Assembly (NCBI RefSeq): GCF_002591915.1
Contig: NZ_NIHB01000001.1
Location: forward strand, 411,805 to 475,804
Source of the DNA: Marinicella litoralis
Lineage (GTDB): Bacteria > Pseudomonadota > Gammaproteobacteria > Xanthomonadales > Marinicellaceae
Reading direction: 5' to 3'
Length of the DNA stretch: 64,000 nucleotides
In this document: positions 7,707 through 17,927 of the stretch, in pieces
Layout: each line of letters opens with the position of its first letter
Numbering within the stretch: the first letter of the stretch is position 1
Notes under the pieces: model-generated
Told to the model about the DNA's origin: nothing
Databases searched by the model: none
What the model saw: the letters and a program-made list of their open reading frames with translations, nothing else
Made by a program: the position numbers and the translations under genes

Positions 7707-10370
7707 TCATCTGTTTCGTGGGTCAGCGACCGCATCATCAATGTTATAGGTTTTTTTGGCTTTGCCTATGGCAGTTTTTGGTAAGTCGCCGGATTTAACC
7801 AATTCCACTACGGTGGTATAAGCAATGTGGTTGCGATCCACTTCAAAGAAATTACGCAACTGTTCTCTGGTGTCACTGCGGCCAAAGCCATCGGTACCTA
7901 AAGTGGTGTAGCTGTTGCTGACCCATGGTCTGATTTGCTCTGCAAAATCATGGGTGTAATCGGTTGCAGCAATCACTGGACCGGGTTGTTTGCTGAGGCA
8001 TTGTTCAACATAACTGAGTTTGGCTTTCTTGTCAGCATGTAAGCGGTTTTGTCTGGCTACGGCCTGTGCTTCGCGTTTCAACTCTGTCAAAGAAGTGGCA
8101 CTCCAAATGTCACAACTGACTTTGAAATCTTTGGCCAACAACTCGGCAGCGGCTTCCACTTCGCGCAAGATGGTGCCTGATCCCAGCAGCTGTGCTTTGA
8201 TCTTGGCTTTGCCGCCATCTTTCAGTAAGTACATGCCTTTGATGATGCCTTCTTCTTGGCCTTTAACCATTTCAGGATGGGGGTAGTTTTCATTCATCAA
8301 GGTCAGGTAATAATACACATCTTCGTTGTTGCCATACATCCGTTCCAAACCATTTTGAATGATCACTGCCACTTCATGGGCATAAGTTGGGTCATAAGAT
8401 ATGCAGTTAGGTACGGTCGATGCAATCAAATGTGATTGACCATCTTGGTGTTGCAAGCCTTCGCCATTCAAGGTGGTGCGACCAGCTGTTCCACCCAACA
8501 AAAACCCTTTGGCACGCATGTCACCAGCTGCCCAACATAAATCGCCAATGCGTTGATGTCCAAACATGGAGTAATAAATGTAGAAGGGAATCATCGGCAC
8601 ATTGTAATTGGCGTAAGAAGTTGCTGCGGCAATCCACGAAGACATGGCACCCGCCTCGGTGATGCCTTCTTGTAAAATTTGACCGTCAGCTGATTCTTTG
8701 TAGAACATCAATTGATCTGAATCTTCTGGTTCATATTGTTGCCCTTGGTGGGAATAAATGCCTAATTGGCGGAACATGCCTTCCATACCAAAGGTTCTGC
8801 CTTCATCGCACAATATTGGCACAATGCGCTGTTTAATGGCTTTGTCACGTAACAACAATGACAACACCCGCACAAAAGCCATGGTGGTTGAAATTTCTCT
8901 TTCGCCGGTGCCTTTGGTGATGCTTTCAAACGCCGACAAAGCAGGCACATCTAAAGATTGTTCTTTGACCACCCTGCGAGGCAAGTACCCACCGAGCTCT
9001 TCTCGGCGTTGTTGCAGGTATTTCATTTCTGCAGAGTCTTCGGCGGGTTTGTAATAAGGGACTTCTTCCAGTTGATCGTCTTTGATCGGTACATGAAACT
9101 TGTCTCTGAATTGACGAATGGATTCGGTGTCCATTTTTTTCTGTTGATGGGTGGTGTTGGCTGCTTGTCCAGAATGGCCCATGCCATAACCTTTAACCGT
9201 TTTGGCCAGAATTACCGTTGGTAGTCCTTCGGTCTCGTTGGCTTCTGCATATGCCGCATACATTTTATGTGGGTCATGGCCACCACGATTCAAACGCCAG
9301 ATGTCATCATCGGTCATGTTTGCAACCATGGCTTTTAATTCAGGGTATTTACCAAAGAAATGTTCACGCACATAGGCGCCATCTTTTGATTTGTAGTTTT
9401 GATAATCGCCGTCAACCGCTTCTTCCATGCGTTTGCGCAATAAGCCGTCTTTGTCTTTGGCCAGTAATTTATCCCAGTAAGAGCCCCAAATGACTTTGAT
9501 TGCATTCCAACCGGCACCACGGAACACACCTTCTAATTCTTGTATGATTTTGCCATTACCACGAACCGGTCCATCCAAGCGTTGTAGGTTACAGTTAATC
9601 ACAAACACCAAGTTATCCAATTTTTCGCGCCCAGCCAAAGAAATGGCACCCAATGATTCAGGCTCATCGGTTTCACCATCACCCAGAAAACAATAGACTT
9701 TTTTATCGGTTTTTTCAATCAAGCCGCGGTTCTGCAGGTATTTCATGAATCGTGCTTGGTAAATGGCTTGAATCGGCCCCAATCCCATCGAAACGGTAGC
9801 AAACTGCCAGAAATCTGGCATCAACCAAGGGTGGGGGTATGAAGACAGTCCATCGCCATCCACTTCACGACGGAAATTATCCATTTGTTGTTCATTGATG
9901 CGACCTTCTAAATAGGCCCTGGCATAAAAACCAGGTGCACAGTGACCCTGTACATACAACAAGTCGCCACCTGAAGGGTGGTCTGAACCTCTGAAAAAAT
10001 GATTAAAACCCACATCATAGATGGTGGCGGCCGAAGCAAAAGAAGCAATGTGTCCGCCCAATGCACCAGGTCTGCGATTGGCCCTGACCACCATGGCCAT
10101 GGCATTCCAACGTATGATGGCACGAATGCGCCATTCCAGGTCATTGTTACCAGGAGATTTTTTCTCTTCACCCAATGGAATGGTGTTGAGGTAAGCAGTG
10201 GTGGCTTGGTAAGGCAAATGACCACCTGAGCGTCGATTCAAATCAATCAATTGTTCAATCAAGTAATGGGCCCGTTCAGGACCTTCTTCATTGATCACTG
10301 CGGTTAAGGCATCAAGCCATTCTTGTGTTTCTGTTGGATCCAAATCAGGTGTGGTTTTGATGTTTGTCAT
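7707..10370 (-). CDS. aceE: Pyruvate dehydrogenase E1, homodimeric type
   Basis: Thiamine-diphosphate enzyme that decarboxylates pyruvate and acetylates the lipoyl groups of E2 and possibly of E3. The 887-residue length matches the homodimeric AceE family. Clear signatures are HPWLMPDFWQFATVSMGLGP, the ThDP/Mg motif GDGETDEPESLGAI ending at FVINCN, and later RTFGMEGMFRQLGIYS and GRTTLNGEGLQHQDG. It is the first gene of the operon aceE-aceF-membrane protein-lpd and lies 52 nt after the malic enzyme gene, so it may share its transcript or have its own promoter in the AT-rich gap at 10371-10422. No pdhR-type regulator is seen nearby. Confidence 0.98.
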   Translation of the reverse strand: MTNIKTTPDLDPTETQEWLDALTAVINEEGPERAHYLIEQLIDLNRRSGGHLPYQATTAYLNTIPLGEEKKSPGNNDLEWRIRAIIRWNAMAMVVRANRRPGALGGHIASFASAATIYDVGFNHFFRGSDHPSGGDLLYVQGHCAPGFYARAYLEGRINEQQMDNFRREVDGDGLSSYPHPWLMPDFWQFATVSMGLGPIQAIYQARFMKYLQNRGLIEKTDKKVYCFLGDGETDEPESLGAISLAGREKLDNLVFVINCNLQRLDGPVRGNGKIIQELEGVFRGAGWNAIKVIWGSYWDKLLAKDKDGLLRKRMEEAVDGDYQNYKSKDGAYVREHFFGKYPELKAMVANMTDDDIWRLNRGGHDPHKMYAAYAEANETEGLPTVILAKTVKGYGMGHSGQAANTTHQQKKMDTESIRQFRDKFHVPIKDDQLEEVPYYKPAEDSAEMKYLQQRREELGGYLPRRVVKEQSLDVPALSAFESITKGTGEREISTTMAFVRVLSLLLRDKAIKQRIVPILCDEGRTFGMEGMFRQLGIYSHQGQQYEPEDSDQLMFYKESADGQILQEGITEAGAMSSWIAAATSYANYNVPMIPFYIYYSMFGHQRIGDLCWAAGDMRAKGFLLGGTAGRTTLNGEGLQHQDGQSHLIASTVPNCISYDPTYAHEVAVIIQNGLERMYGNNEDVYYYLTLMNENYPHPEMVKGQEEGIIKGMYLLKDGGKAKIKAQLLGSGTILREVEAAAELLAKDFKVSCDIWSATSLTELKREAQAVARQNRLHADKKAKLSYVEQCLSKQPGPVIAATDYTHDFAEQIRPWVSNSYTTLGTDGFGRSDTREQLRNFFEVDRNHIAYTTVVELVKSGDLPKTAIGKAKKTYNIDDAVADPRNR

Positions 10371-10422
10371 AGCATTCTTTGTCGTTGTTTTTTGGTATTG
10401 TTTTTTTATAAATTATCTGTAT

Positions 10423-12702
10423 TTACGATTCCTGGCTTACCTTTTGTGCATCAACCGCAGCAATGGCCACCATATTGACTATTCTCCTGACTGAAGAAGA
10501 AGGGTTCAATACATGTGCCGGCAAATTGGTACCCATTAACATGGGCCCCACAGTAACACCTTGGGAAAAATATCTTATCATGTTTAAAGCCATGGTGGCC
10601 GAATCCAAATTGGGCATGATCAGCAAGTTGGCTTTTTGTTCGTAATTGGCGTTGGGAAATACATGGGCCCTGATATTTGGCATCAAAGCGAACTCAGCAT
10701 CCATTTCACCTTCAACGGCCAAATCGGGTGCCAGTTTGCGAATCAACTTCAGCGCCTTGCGCATTTTTTCTGGGCTGTTGCCATCACGGGTACCGAAGTT
10801 TGAATATGACATCAAAGCCAACCTGGGTGTTTTGCCAAAAGCTTTGACGCGTTCAGCTGCACTGATGGCCATATTGGCAATCTCTTCGGCGGATGGATTG
10901 GGGTTGACATTGGTGTCAGTGACAAAATAACTGCCCATGTCAGTGGCCACTGCGCTCAAACCTGATGGTGTTTGATCCTTTAAACCAATCACATCAGTGA
11001 TGTGTTGTAGCACCTTGTGGAATCGTCCTGTCAGTCCTGCCAACATGGCATCGGCTTCACCGCGTTTAACCATCAATGCAGCAATGACTGTGGTGCGGGT
11101 CCTGACGATTGCTTTGGCAATTTGAGGGCTCACGCCTTGGCGTTGCATCAGTTCATGGTATTGGGTCCAATAGGCTTTGAATCGCGGGTCATCTTGTGGA
11201 TTGACCAATTCAAAGTCACGGCCAATTTCTAAATTCAGCCCCACCCTTTTGATGCGTTGATTGATCACATCAGGGCGGCCAATTAAGATTGGAATTGCCA
11301 ATTGATCATTGTTGATCACTTGGACAGCGCGCAACACACGATCGTCTTCACCTTCAGCCAAAACGACGCGCTTTAAATCTTTGCGTGCTGCATCAAACAC
11401 TGGCCGCATCAACAAGCCGCTTTGGTAGACAAATTCATTCAACTGGTGTTTGTATTCGGCCATGTTGGTGATTTGGCGGGTGGCCACACCACTTTCCATG
11501 GCAGCCTTGGCAACGGCAGGAGCCACATGAATCAAGATGCGTGGATCAAAAGGTTGTGGAATCAAATATTCTCGGCCAAACTTCATTTCCTTGCCACCAT
11601 AGGCTTTGCTACTGACTTCACTGACTTCCATTCTGGCCAATTGGGCCAATGCATGGACGCAAGCGGTTTTCATGGCTTCATTGATACAGCTGGCGCCAGC
11701 ATCCAAGGCCCCGCGGAATATGTAAGGAAAACACAATACATTGTTCACTTGATTTGGGAAGTCTGAACGCCCCGTTGCAATGATGGCATCGGGCCTGACT
11801 TCCAAGGCCAAATCAGGCATGATTTCAGGAATGGGATTGGCCAAAGCCATGATCAAAGGGTCTTTGGCCATTGGTTTAATCATTTCAGGCTTAAGTACAC
11901 CTGCCACAGACACCCCCAAAAATATGTCTGCACCAACCAATGCTTCAGTCACCGATTGTTGTTTGACACCTTTGGCATAGGCGCGTTTGCGGTCTGATTC
12001 TAAATCTTCACGACCTTCGTACAGCACCCCAGCAGAATCAGAAACAATGATGTTATCCATACTCATGCCCAATTCCACCAACAAGTCCAAACAGGCCATG
12101 CCCGCAGCGCCGGCTCCTGATGTGACCAATTTAACTTGTGATAACTCTTTACCAACCACATGCATGGCATTGATCACTGCAGCACCACAAATGATGGCTG
12201 TGCCATGTTGGTCATCATGAAAAACCGGCACTTTCATGCGGTTTTTTAATTTTTCTTCAATATAAAAACATTCAGGCGATTTGATGTCTTCTAAATTAAT
12301 GCCGCCAAAGGTGGGTTCGAGAGCAGCGATGATATCAATTAATTTGTCAGGGTCTTTCTCATCAATTTCAATGTCAAAGACATCTATCCCTGCAAATTTT
12401 TTGAACAGCACGGCCTTGCCTTCCATCACTGGTTTGGCAGCCAAAGGTCCAATGTCACCCAACCCCAATACAGCAGTACCATTGGTGACCACAGCAACCA
12501 TATTGGCGCGAGCGGTGTAATCTGCAGCGGTGGCCGGATCTTCATAGATTGCCATTGAGGGTGCAGCCACGCCAGGAGAATAGGCCAAAGCCAAGTCTTG
12601 TTGTGTGGTCAGCGCCTTGGTGGCGGTTATTTTAATTTTTCCAGGCGTTGGATGTTTGTGATAATCCAAAGCGGCTTGCTTAATGTCTTCTCTTAGACTC
12701 AT
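10423..12702 (-). CDS. maeB: NADP-dependent malic enzyme with C-terminal phosphotransacetylase-like domain
   Basis: Oxidatively decarboxylates malate to pyruvate, making NADPH. Residues 1 to about 430 are the malic enzyme part: [11 protein letters not shown] near the start, the active-site region [10 protein letters not shown] and the nucleotide-binding [16 protein letters not shown]. The rest is a phosphate-acetyltransferase-like domain ([16 protein letters not shown], ending [17 protein letters not shown]). In MaeB-type enzymes that domain is regulatory and usually inactive, binding acetyl-CoA. Length 759 is normal. It lies directly upstream of aceE, so malate-derived pyruvate would feed the encoded dehydrogenase. 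Confidence 0.97.
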   Translation of the reverse strand: MSLREDIKQAALDYHKHPTPGKIKITATKALTTQQDLALAYSPGVAAPSMAIYEDPATAADYTARANMVAVVTNGTAVLGLGDIGPLAAKPVMEGKAVLFKKFAGIDVFDIEIDEKDPDKLIDIIAALEPTFGGINLEDIKSPECFYIEEKLKNRMKVPVFHDDQHGTAIICGAAVINAMHVVGKELSQVKLVTSGAGAAGMACLDLLVELGMSMDNIIVSDSAGVLYEGREDLESDRKRAYAKGVKQQSVTEALVGADIFLGVSVAGVLKPEMIKPMAKDPLIMALANPIPEIMPDLALEVRPDAIIATGRSDFPNQVNNVLCFPYIFRGALDAGASCINEAMKTACVHALAQLARMEVSEVSSKAYGGKEMKFGREYLIPQPFDPRILIHVAPAVAKAAMESGVATRQITNMAEYKHQLNEFVYQSGLLMRPVFDAARKDLKRVVLAEGEDDRVLRAVQVINNDQLAIPILIGRPDVINQRIKRVGLNLEIGRDFELVNPQDDPRFKAYWTQYHELMQRQGVSPQIAKAIVRTRTTVIAALMVKRGEADAMLAGLTGRFHKVLQHITDVIGLKDQTPSGLSAVATDMGSYFVTDTNVNPNPSAEEIANMAISAAERVKAFGKTPRLALMSYSNFGTRDGNSPEKMRKALKLIRKLAPDLAVEGEMDAEFALMPNIRAHVFPNANYEQKANLLIMPNLDSATMALNMIRYFSQGVTVGPMLMGTNLPAHVLNPSSSVRRIVNMVAIAAVDAQKVSQES

Positions 12703-12730
12703 TATGTTGCCCCCAACACTGTCATTGAGA

Positions 12731-12769
12731 CAACAACGCTCTTGGTTTAACTGAGCAAGAGCGTTGTTG
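12731..12769. terminator. Strong hairpin between aldolase and malic enzyme genes
   Basis: Perfect 14-nt inverted repeat (CAACAACGCTCTTG at 12731-12744 and its complement at 12756-12769) with an 11-nt loop. There is no U-tract on either side, so it may be a weak or factor-assisted terminator, a processing site or a transcript stabiliser separating the gap-pgk-fba group from maeB. Confidence 0.55.
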
Positions 12770-12814
12770 AGTTAATTCACTGATCGATCCTGATACAGTG
12801 ATTGATTTGCTGTT

Positions 12815-13840
12815 TTATTCAGATTCTAACTTTGACTCATATTGTCCCATGGTAGCCAAACCATTCATGCGGGCTCGGTGAGACAATTCGGCTTGAGCTG
12901 CCTTTACATTGTCTTGAGGATTGGCGCCCCAAACTTTCAATGCAGAAGACTGCAAAGCGCGACCATAAGAAAAGCTTAAAGGCCAAGGTAAAGTACCCAT
13001 GCGGTTCATCGCATCCAAATGTTCAGTGGCTTCAATTTCAGACTGGCCGCCTGATAGAAAGACAATCCCGGCCAATGAAGCTGGAACTGCATTAAAGAAA
13101 CAGTCCAAAGTGGCTTCAGCCACATCATCAACATCAGCTTGTTCTGGACAATCGGCACCAGGAACCACCATGCTTGATTTCAAAATACAGGCTTCAAGCA
13201 CCACATTTTGATCAAACAACTGATCAAACAAAGTTTTTAAGGTCAACAAGGTCACTTCATAAGCCGTTTGCAGGTCATGATCGCCTTCCATCAACACTTC
13301 TGGTTCAACCATGGGTACCAAACCGGCTTCTTGACACAATGCTGCATAGCGAGCCAAGGCATGACAATTGGCATCAATACAAGCTTGAGAAGGGTTGTCT
13401 TCGCTGATGGTAATGACCGCACGCCATTTAGCAAAGCGAGCACCCAACTCATAATATTCATTCAATCGTTCGCGCAAACCATCCAGACCTTCGGTTATTT
13501 TTTCACCTTCAAAACCAGCCAATGGATGTGCACCTTTGTCGACTTTAATGCCGGGGATGATGCCATTGTCTTGCATGATTTTAGTCAAAGGAACACCGTC
13601 TGCAGAAGATTGGCGCAGGGTTTCATCAAATAAGATTGAACCAGAAATGTGTTCGCCTAAATCTGGGGTACTCAATAACATGTGGCGATAATCCCGACGT
13701 GACTGTTCAGTACATTCAACCCCAATGCTGTCAAAGCGTTTTTTACAAGTGCCCGTTGATTCATCAATGGCCAGTACACCGCGTCCAGCAGCAACCATCG
13801 CCGCAGCTGTTTCAATCATTTCATCTAATTTATCTGTCAT
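12815..13840 (-). CDS. Fructose-bisphosphate aldolase, class I
   Basis: Schiff-base aldolase that splits fructose-1,6-bisphosphate in glycolysis or joins the trioses in gluconeogenesis. It belongs to the animal/plant-like class I family: RGVLAIDESTGTCKKRF corresponds to the LAADESTGS motif, and the Schiff-base lysine is in ILKSSMVVPG. The segment ITEGLDGLRERLNEYYELGA is also typical. The 341-residue length is normal. It has no metal-site residues of class II enzymes. It follows pgk with a gap of about 80 nt on the same strand, so gap, pgk and this gene form a set. A pyruvate kinase gene, which sits here in some relatives, is absent. Confidence 0.96.
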   Translation of the reverse strand: MTDKLDEMIETAAAMVAAGRGVLAIDESTGTCKKRFDSIGVECTEQSRRDYRHMLLSTPDLGEHISGSILFDETLRQSSADGVPLTKIMQDNGIIPGIKVDKGAHPLAGFEGEKITEGLDGLRERLNEYYELGARFAKWRAVITISEDNPSQACIDANCHALARYAALCQEAGLVPMVEPEVLMEGDHDLQTAYEVTLLTLKTLFDQLFDQNVVLEACILKSSMVVPGADCPEQADVDDVAEATLDCFFNAVPASLAGIVFLSGGQSEIEATEHLDAMNRMGTLPWPLSFSYGRALQSSALKVWGANPQDNVKAAQAELSHRARMNGLATMGQYESKLESE

Positions 13841-13922
13841 CTTTTATTCCTATATATGCTGTTTATTCTGTTTACTGATTTCAGTTGGTTAATCAGTCAA
13901 TTGTCTGTGCGATCCAGCGTGG

Positions 13923-15098
13923 TTAATTGGACATGGCTTCTAAAATAGCCACGGCTGGTAATTCTTTGCCTTCTAAAAACTCGAGGAAGGCGCCACCACC
14001 GGTTGAAATGTACGATAGTTTATCTGTTATTTGATATTTATCAACCGCAGCAAGCGTATCTCCGCCTCCAGCCATTGAAAAACCTTTACTATTGGCAATT
14101 CCAAGGGCCAAAGTGCGGGTTCCTTCACCAAATTGGTCAAATTCGAACACCCCGACCGGTCCATTCCAAATAACGGTGCCGGCTTGTTCGGCCATGGCGG
14201 CGTACTTGGCCGCTGTTTTGGGGCCAATATCAAGAATCATGTCATAGGGGCCTACTTCATCAACATTTTTGATGATGGCTTGGGCATCTTCACTGAATTC
14301 AGTCGCCACCACCACATCAGTGGGAATGGGGATTTCGTTACCGGCTTTGATCGCTTGGTTGATTAAGCTTTTGGCGTGTTCAATCAAGTTGGGTTCACAC
14401 AGGGATTTGCCCACCGGATAACCAGCTGCTGCAATAAAGGTGTTGGCAATACCGCCACCAACAATCAATTGATCAACCTGGGTAGACAAGGTATCAAGCA
14501 CCGTCAATTTAGTAGAAACTTTGGAACCACCAACAATTGCCAACATGGGTCTTTTGGGGTTCTCAAGGCCTTTGGCCAAGGAGGCCAGCTCATGTGCAAG
14601 CAATGGGCCAGCACAGGACAATGGTGCAAATTTAGCCACACCATGGGTTGATGCATGTGCACGGTGTGCGGTACCAAAAGCATCCATCACATACACATCA
14701 CAAAGGCTGGCCAGGCGTTTAGCCAAGCCATCGTCGTTGGCTTTTTCACCCACATTAAAGCGGACATTTTCTAACAACACCACTTCGCCCTTTTCAACCA
14801 CAACCCCATTACTCCAATCATTGATTAAGTGGACTTTTTGATTCAAAGACAGGCTCAAATAATCTGCCACTGGCTGCAATGAAAAATTGGACTCAGGTTG
14901 TCCTTCGGTGGGTCGACCCAAGTGTGACATCAAAATAACCGCGGCGCCTTTTTCCAAGGCCAGTTCGATGCTTGGCAAGGAGGCCAATATCCGCTGGTCA
15001 CTGGTGATGGTGCCATTTTTCATGGGAACATTTAAATCCAGTCGAATGAGGACCTTTTTGTTATTCAGGTCCTGGTCAGCCATTAACTTTACTTTCAT
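13923..15098 (-). CDS. pgk: Phosphoglycerate kinase
   Basis: Transfers the acyl phosphate of 1,3-bisphosphoglycerate to ADP. Signature [15 protein letters not shown] near residue 19 and the substrate-binding HLGRPTEG are present. The region [15 protein letters not shown] and the C-terminal nucleotide-binding loop around [16 protein letters not shown] and [11 protein letters not shown] follow. Length 391 is typical of bacterial monomeric Pgk. The start [11 protein letters not shown] is the longest ATG; the internal [15 protein letters not shown] is also possible. It lies 33 nt after gap on the same strand. Confidence 0.97.
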   Translation of the reverse strand: MKVKLMADQDLNNKKVLIRLDLNVPMKNGTITSDQRILASLPSIELALEKGAAVILMSHLGRPTEGQPESNFSLQPVADYLSLSLNQKVHLINDWSNGVVVEKGEVVLLENVRFNVGEKANDDGLAKRLASLCDVYVMDAFGTAHRAHASTHGVAKFAPLSCAGPLLAHELASLAKGLENPKRPMLAIVGGSKVSTKLTVLDTLSTQVDQLIVGGGIANTFIAAAGYPVGKSLCEPNLIEHAKSLINQAIKAGNEIPIPTDVVVATEFSEDAQAIIKNVDEVGPYDMILDIGPKTAAKYAAMAEQAGTVIWNGPVGVFEFDQFGEGTRTLALGIANSKGFSMAGGGDTLAAVDKYQITDKLSYISTGGGAFLEFLEGKELPAVAILEAMSN

Positions 15099-15131
15099 TT
15101 TAAAACCTTCTAATACTGTTAGAACAAGACG

Positions 15132-16139
15132 TTATTTGGCCTGCATCAGCGCCAAGGAAACATCCAACATGCGGTTCGCAAACCCCCATTCATTGTCATA
15201 CCAGGCAAGTACTTTCACCAGTTTGCCTTGATTCACTCTGGTCATACCGGCATCAAAAGTTGATGAAGCTGGGTTGTGGTTAAAGTCAATTGACACCAGA
15301 GGCTGCTCACAATAATTCATCACGGATGATTTTTGCGCGGCAGATTTTACCACTTCATTCACTTCATCGACTGAAGTTTCTTTGCTGGCAATAAAAGTTA
15401 AGTCCACCGAAGAAACATTGATGGTAGGTACTCGCATGGCATAACCATCTAATTTACCGTTCAATTCGGGCATCACCAAGCCAACGGCCAATGCGGCGCC
15501 GGTCTTGGTAGGGATTTGGTTCAAACCAGCCGCTCGCGCCCGGCGCAAATCTTTGTGGTAGGTGTCTGACAGGACTTGATCATTGGTGTAGGCATGAATG
15601 GTAGTCATTAAACCTGATTCAATGCCAATTTTTTCATTGATCGCTTGTGCCAACGGTGACAAGCAATTGGTGGTGCAAGAGGCATTCGAAATAACCTGCA
15701 TGTCTGAAGTCAAAATATGGTCATTGACACCAAACACAATGGTGGCATCAATTTCGCCATTGGCTGGTGCTGAAATGATGACTTTTTTGGCTCCAGCTGT
15801 GATGTGTTTGGCGGCCAAGGCCCGGCTTCTGAAATGACCGGTACATTCCAGCACCACATCGACACCCAGATCGGCCCAAGGTAATTGCTCTGGATCAGCT
15901 TCTGACAGTATCTTGATGCGATCATTATCAACCACCAAGTGCCCATCTTGTATAGAAACCTGGGCATTGAAACGGCCATGAGCGGTATCGTATTGGGTGA
16001 GGTATTGCATGGCAGCAGGATCGCCCAAATCATTGATGGCAACGATTTTAATGTCTTCAGTTCTTTGGTATTCGTAAAGGGCTCTTAGGATGCAACGGCC
16101 CACACGGCCGTATCCATTGATGGCGATTTTTATGGTCAT
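15132..16139 (-). CDS. gap: Glyceraldehyde-3-phosphate dehydrogenase, type I
   Basis: Oxidises and phosphorylates glyceraldehyde-3-phosphate to 1,3-bisphosphoglycerate. N-terminal NAD fold [16 protein letters not shown], active-site [15 protein letters not shown] with the catalytic Cys, then [15 protein letters not shown] and the C-terminal [14 protein letters not shown]. Some segments ([25 protein letters not shown]) also resemble erythrose-4-phosphate dehydrogenase. The motif [21 protein letters not shown] and the pgk/aldolase neighbours favour a true Gap. Length 335 is normal. First gene of the gap-pgk-fba group. Confidence 0.94.
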   Translation of the reverse strand: MTIKIAINGYGRVGRCILRALYEYQRTEDIKIVAINDLGDPAAMQYLTQYDTAHGRFNAQVSIQDGHLVVDNDRIKILSEADPEQLPWADLGVDVVLECTGHFRSRALAAKHITAGAKKVIISAPANGEIDATIVFGVNDHILTSDMQVISNASCTTNCLSPLAQAINEKIGIESGLMTTIHAYTNDQVLSDTYHKDLRRARAAGLNQIPTKTGAALAVGLVMPELNGKLDGYAMRVPTINVSSVDLTFIASKETSVDEVNEVVKSAAQKSSVMNYCEQPLVSIDFNHNPASSTFDAGMTRVNQGKLVKVLAWYDNEWGFANRMLDVSLALMQAK

Positions 16140-16228
16140 ATTTTTTCTCTTATCTATTTCTGTATCTATCTATTGATTGTCGGTGATTTTTCAAGTTGAC
16201 TCAAGCAAAGATGATTAATTTAATGCAC

Positions 16229-16256
16229 AAAAAAGCCCGATTTTTTAATCGGGCTT
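16229..16256 (-). terminator. Intrinsic terminator after the downstream AGCS symporter
   Basis: Inverted repeat AAGCCCGAT / ATCGGGCTT (16233-16241 and 16248-16256) with a 6-nt loop. On the minus strand it is followed by a run of six T, about 35 nt past the symporter stop codon. Confidence 0.88.
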
Positions 16257-16290
16257 GGCAAACGTCTGAATGCCTTGTAAGGCAGCGAAT

Positions 16291-17799
16291 TTATTTACTG
16301 AATACAATGGCACCTGATTTGATATCAGCCATAAAGGCATTCAATTCTTGTTTGACCACTGGCGCCAAGAAATACAAGCCAATGATGTTGGGGAATGACA
16401 TGGCCAAAGTCATGGCGAAAGAAAAGCCAATCACTGCGCTTAAATCGAGGGTGGAGCCAATCACAATAAACACCAAGAATATAACTTTAAAGACATGTTC
16501 TTGCGTTTTGTTTTCACCAAACAAATAAGTCCAGGCACGAACCCCATAATAAGACCAAGAGATCATGGTAGAGAAGGCGAACAGAATGGCTGCCACTGTC
16601 AGCACGTACGGGAACCAAGAAACTGCACTGGCAAAAGCATTGGAAGTTAACGGGATGCCTTGCAAGCCTTCAGATGAACCCAATGAGCCGGTAATTACAA
16701 TAACCAAAGCGGTGATGGTGCAAACCACAACGGTATCGATAAAGGGCTCATACAATGACACCAAACCTTCAGTGATGGGTCGATCGGTTTTGACTGCGGC
16801 ATGCGCAATGGCTGCTGAACCAACACCCGCTTCATTAGAGAATGCGGCCCTTTGAAAGCCCACAATCATGACACCAAGTACACCGCCTGCTATGGCCGAT
16901 GGGTTGAAAGCACCATTGACGATCTGGCTAAAGGCATCAATCAATTGATCACCGTTCATGGCGATCACAACCAAGCCTGTGATGACATAAATCACCCCCA
17001 TAATTGGTACCAATTTAGAAGTGACTTTGGCGATGCTTTTGATGCCGCCCAGAATGGTCAGGCCAGTGATTAATGCCAAAACCAAACCGAACAACCAGCC
17101 TTTACCTGCCAGCATGCCATTGGCCCCACCTGTGATGTTTTGTAACTGAGAAAAGGATTGATTGGCTTGGAACATGTTGCCACCACCCAGTGCGGCGCCC
17201 ACACAAAGTATGGCAAATAATATGGCCAAAGTTTTGCCGATACCGGGCATGCCTTTTTCAGCAAATCCTTTGGATAAATATTTCATGGGGCCACCCGCAA
17301 CAGTACCATCCGGGTGAATGTCGCGGTATTTAACGCCCAAAGTGCACTCAACAAATTTAGTTGACATCCCCAATAAGCCTGCCACGATCATCCAAAAAGT
17401 AGCGCCTGGGCCACCCATGCTGACGGCAGTGGCCACACCAGCAATGTTGCCTAAACCCACAGTGCCAGAAACCGCAGTCGACAAGGCTTGAAAGTGGGTC
17501 ACCTCACCTGCTGCGCCAGTGGTGTCATACTTGCCTTTGATGATTTTCAAACTGACGGCAAATGACCGCAAATTAATGAATTTAAAATACAGGGTAAAAA
17601 AACAAGCCGCCACCACCAACCAAAGAACAATGAACGGCGCCGGTCCAACGAACGGAATGTGTACAGCCGTCATAAAGAAGCCATCGACCGCATTGGCCAC
17701 TGGGGTGAGAAAGTCATTAATGGCCTGGTCAATCTCAACAGCCGAAGCTGAGCCAGGTATGTTGATTAGTAGAACCAGGAGTGCGAATTTTATAATCAT
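16291..17799 (-). CDS. Sodium:alanine/amino-acid symporter, AGCS family (copy 2)
   Basis: Inner-membrane transporter that imports alanine, glycine or a related amino acid with Na+. The 502-residue sequence has an N-terminal hydrophobic helix and about ten to eleven further membrane segments. Family motifs are [15 protein letters not shown] (the AGCS signature), [15 protein letters not shown] and [16 protein letters not shown]. It is a close paralogue of the next gene upstream, with long matching stretches through the core. The two are separated by a terminator, so each is probably transcribed alone. Substrate preference cannot be read from the sequence. Confidence 0.94.
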   Translation of the reverse strand: MIIKFALLVLLINIPGSASAVEIDQAINDFLTPVANAVDGFFMTAVHIPFVGPAPFIVLWLVVAACFFTLYFKFINLRSFAVSLKIIKGKYDTTGAAGEVTHFQALSTAVSGTVGLGNIAGVATAVSMGGPGATFWMIVAGLLGMSTKFVECTLGVKYRDIHPDGTVAGGPMKYLSKGFAEKGMPGIGKTLAILFAILCVGAALGGGNMFQANQSFSQLQNITGGANGMLAGKGWLFGLVLALITGLTILGGIKSIAKVTSKLVPIMGVIYVITGLVVIAMNGDQLIDAFSQIVNGAFNPSAIAGGVLGVMIVGFQRAAFSNEAGVGSAAIAHAAVKTDRPITEGLVSLYEPFIDTVVVCTITALVIVITGSLGSSEGLQGIPLTSNAFASAVSWFPYVLTVAAILFAFSTMISWSYYGVRAWTYLFGENKTQEHVFKVIFLVFIVIGSTLDLSAVIGFSFAMTLAMSFPNIIGLYFLAPVVKQELNAFMADIKSGAIVFSK

Positions 17800-17874
17800 A
17801 TTTCCCTCTTTGTTTGTTAGTTATATGTTCAGGTGCAGTTGTTCAATGGTCTTGGTTGTTTTAAATTATGCCAC

Positions 17875-17905
17875 AAAAAAACCCAACGAATGCGTTGGGT
17901 TTTTT
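17875..17905. terminator. Intrinsic terminator between the two AGCS symporter genes
   Basis: Stem AACCCAACG / CGTTGGGTT (17880-17888 and 17893-17901) around an AATG loop, flanked by A-runs and T-runs that extend the stem to about 13 pairs. It should end transcription of the upstream symporter on the minus strand and could work in both directions. Confidence 0.9.
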
Positions 17906-17927
17906 AGGTTCACACTATATAAATTGG

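Noticed and set aside
7221-7784. 187-residue frame antisense to aceF and the end of aceE
   Set aside because: It follows the mirrored codon pattern of the opposite strand, is low-complexity (Ala/Ser/Gly rich from the E2 linker) and overlaps two unmistakable genes.
15132-16139. Erythrose-4-phosphate dehydrogenase (epd) instead of gap
   Set aside because: Some segments resemble Epd, but the IPTKTGAA motif and position before pgk and aldolase fit Gap better. A phylogeny would settle it.
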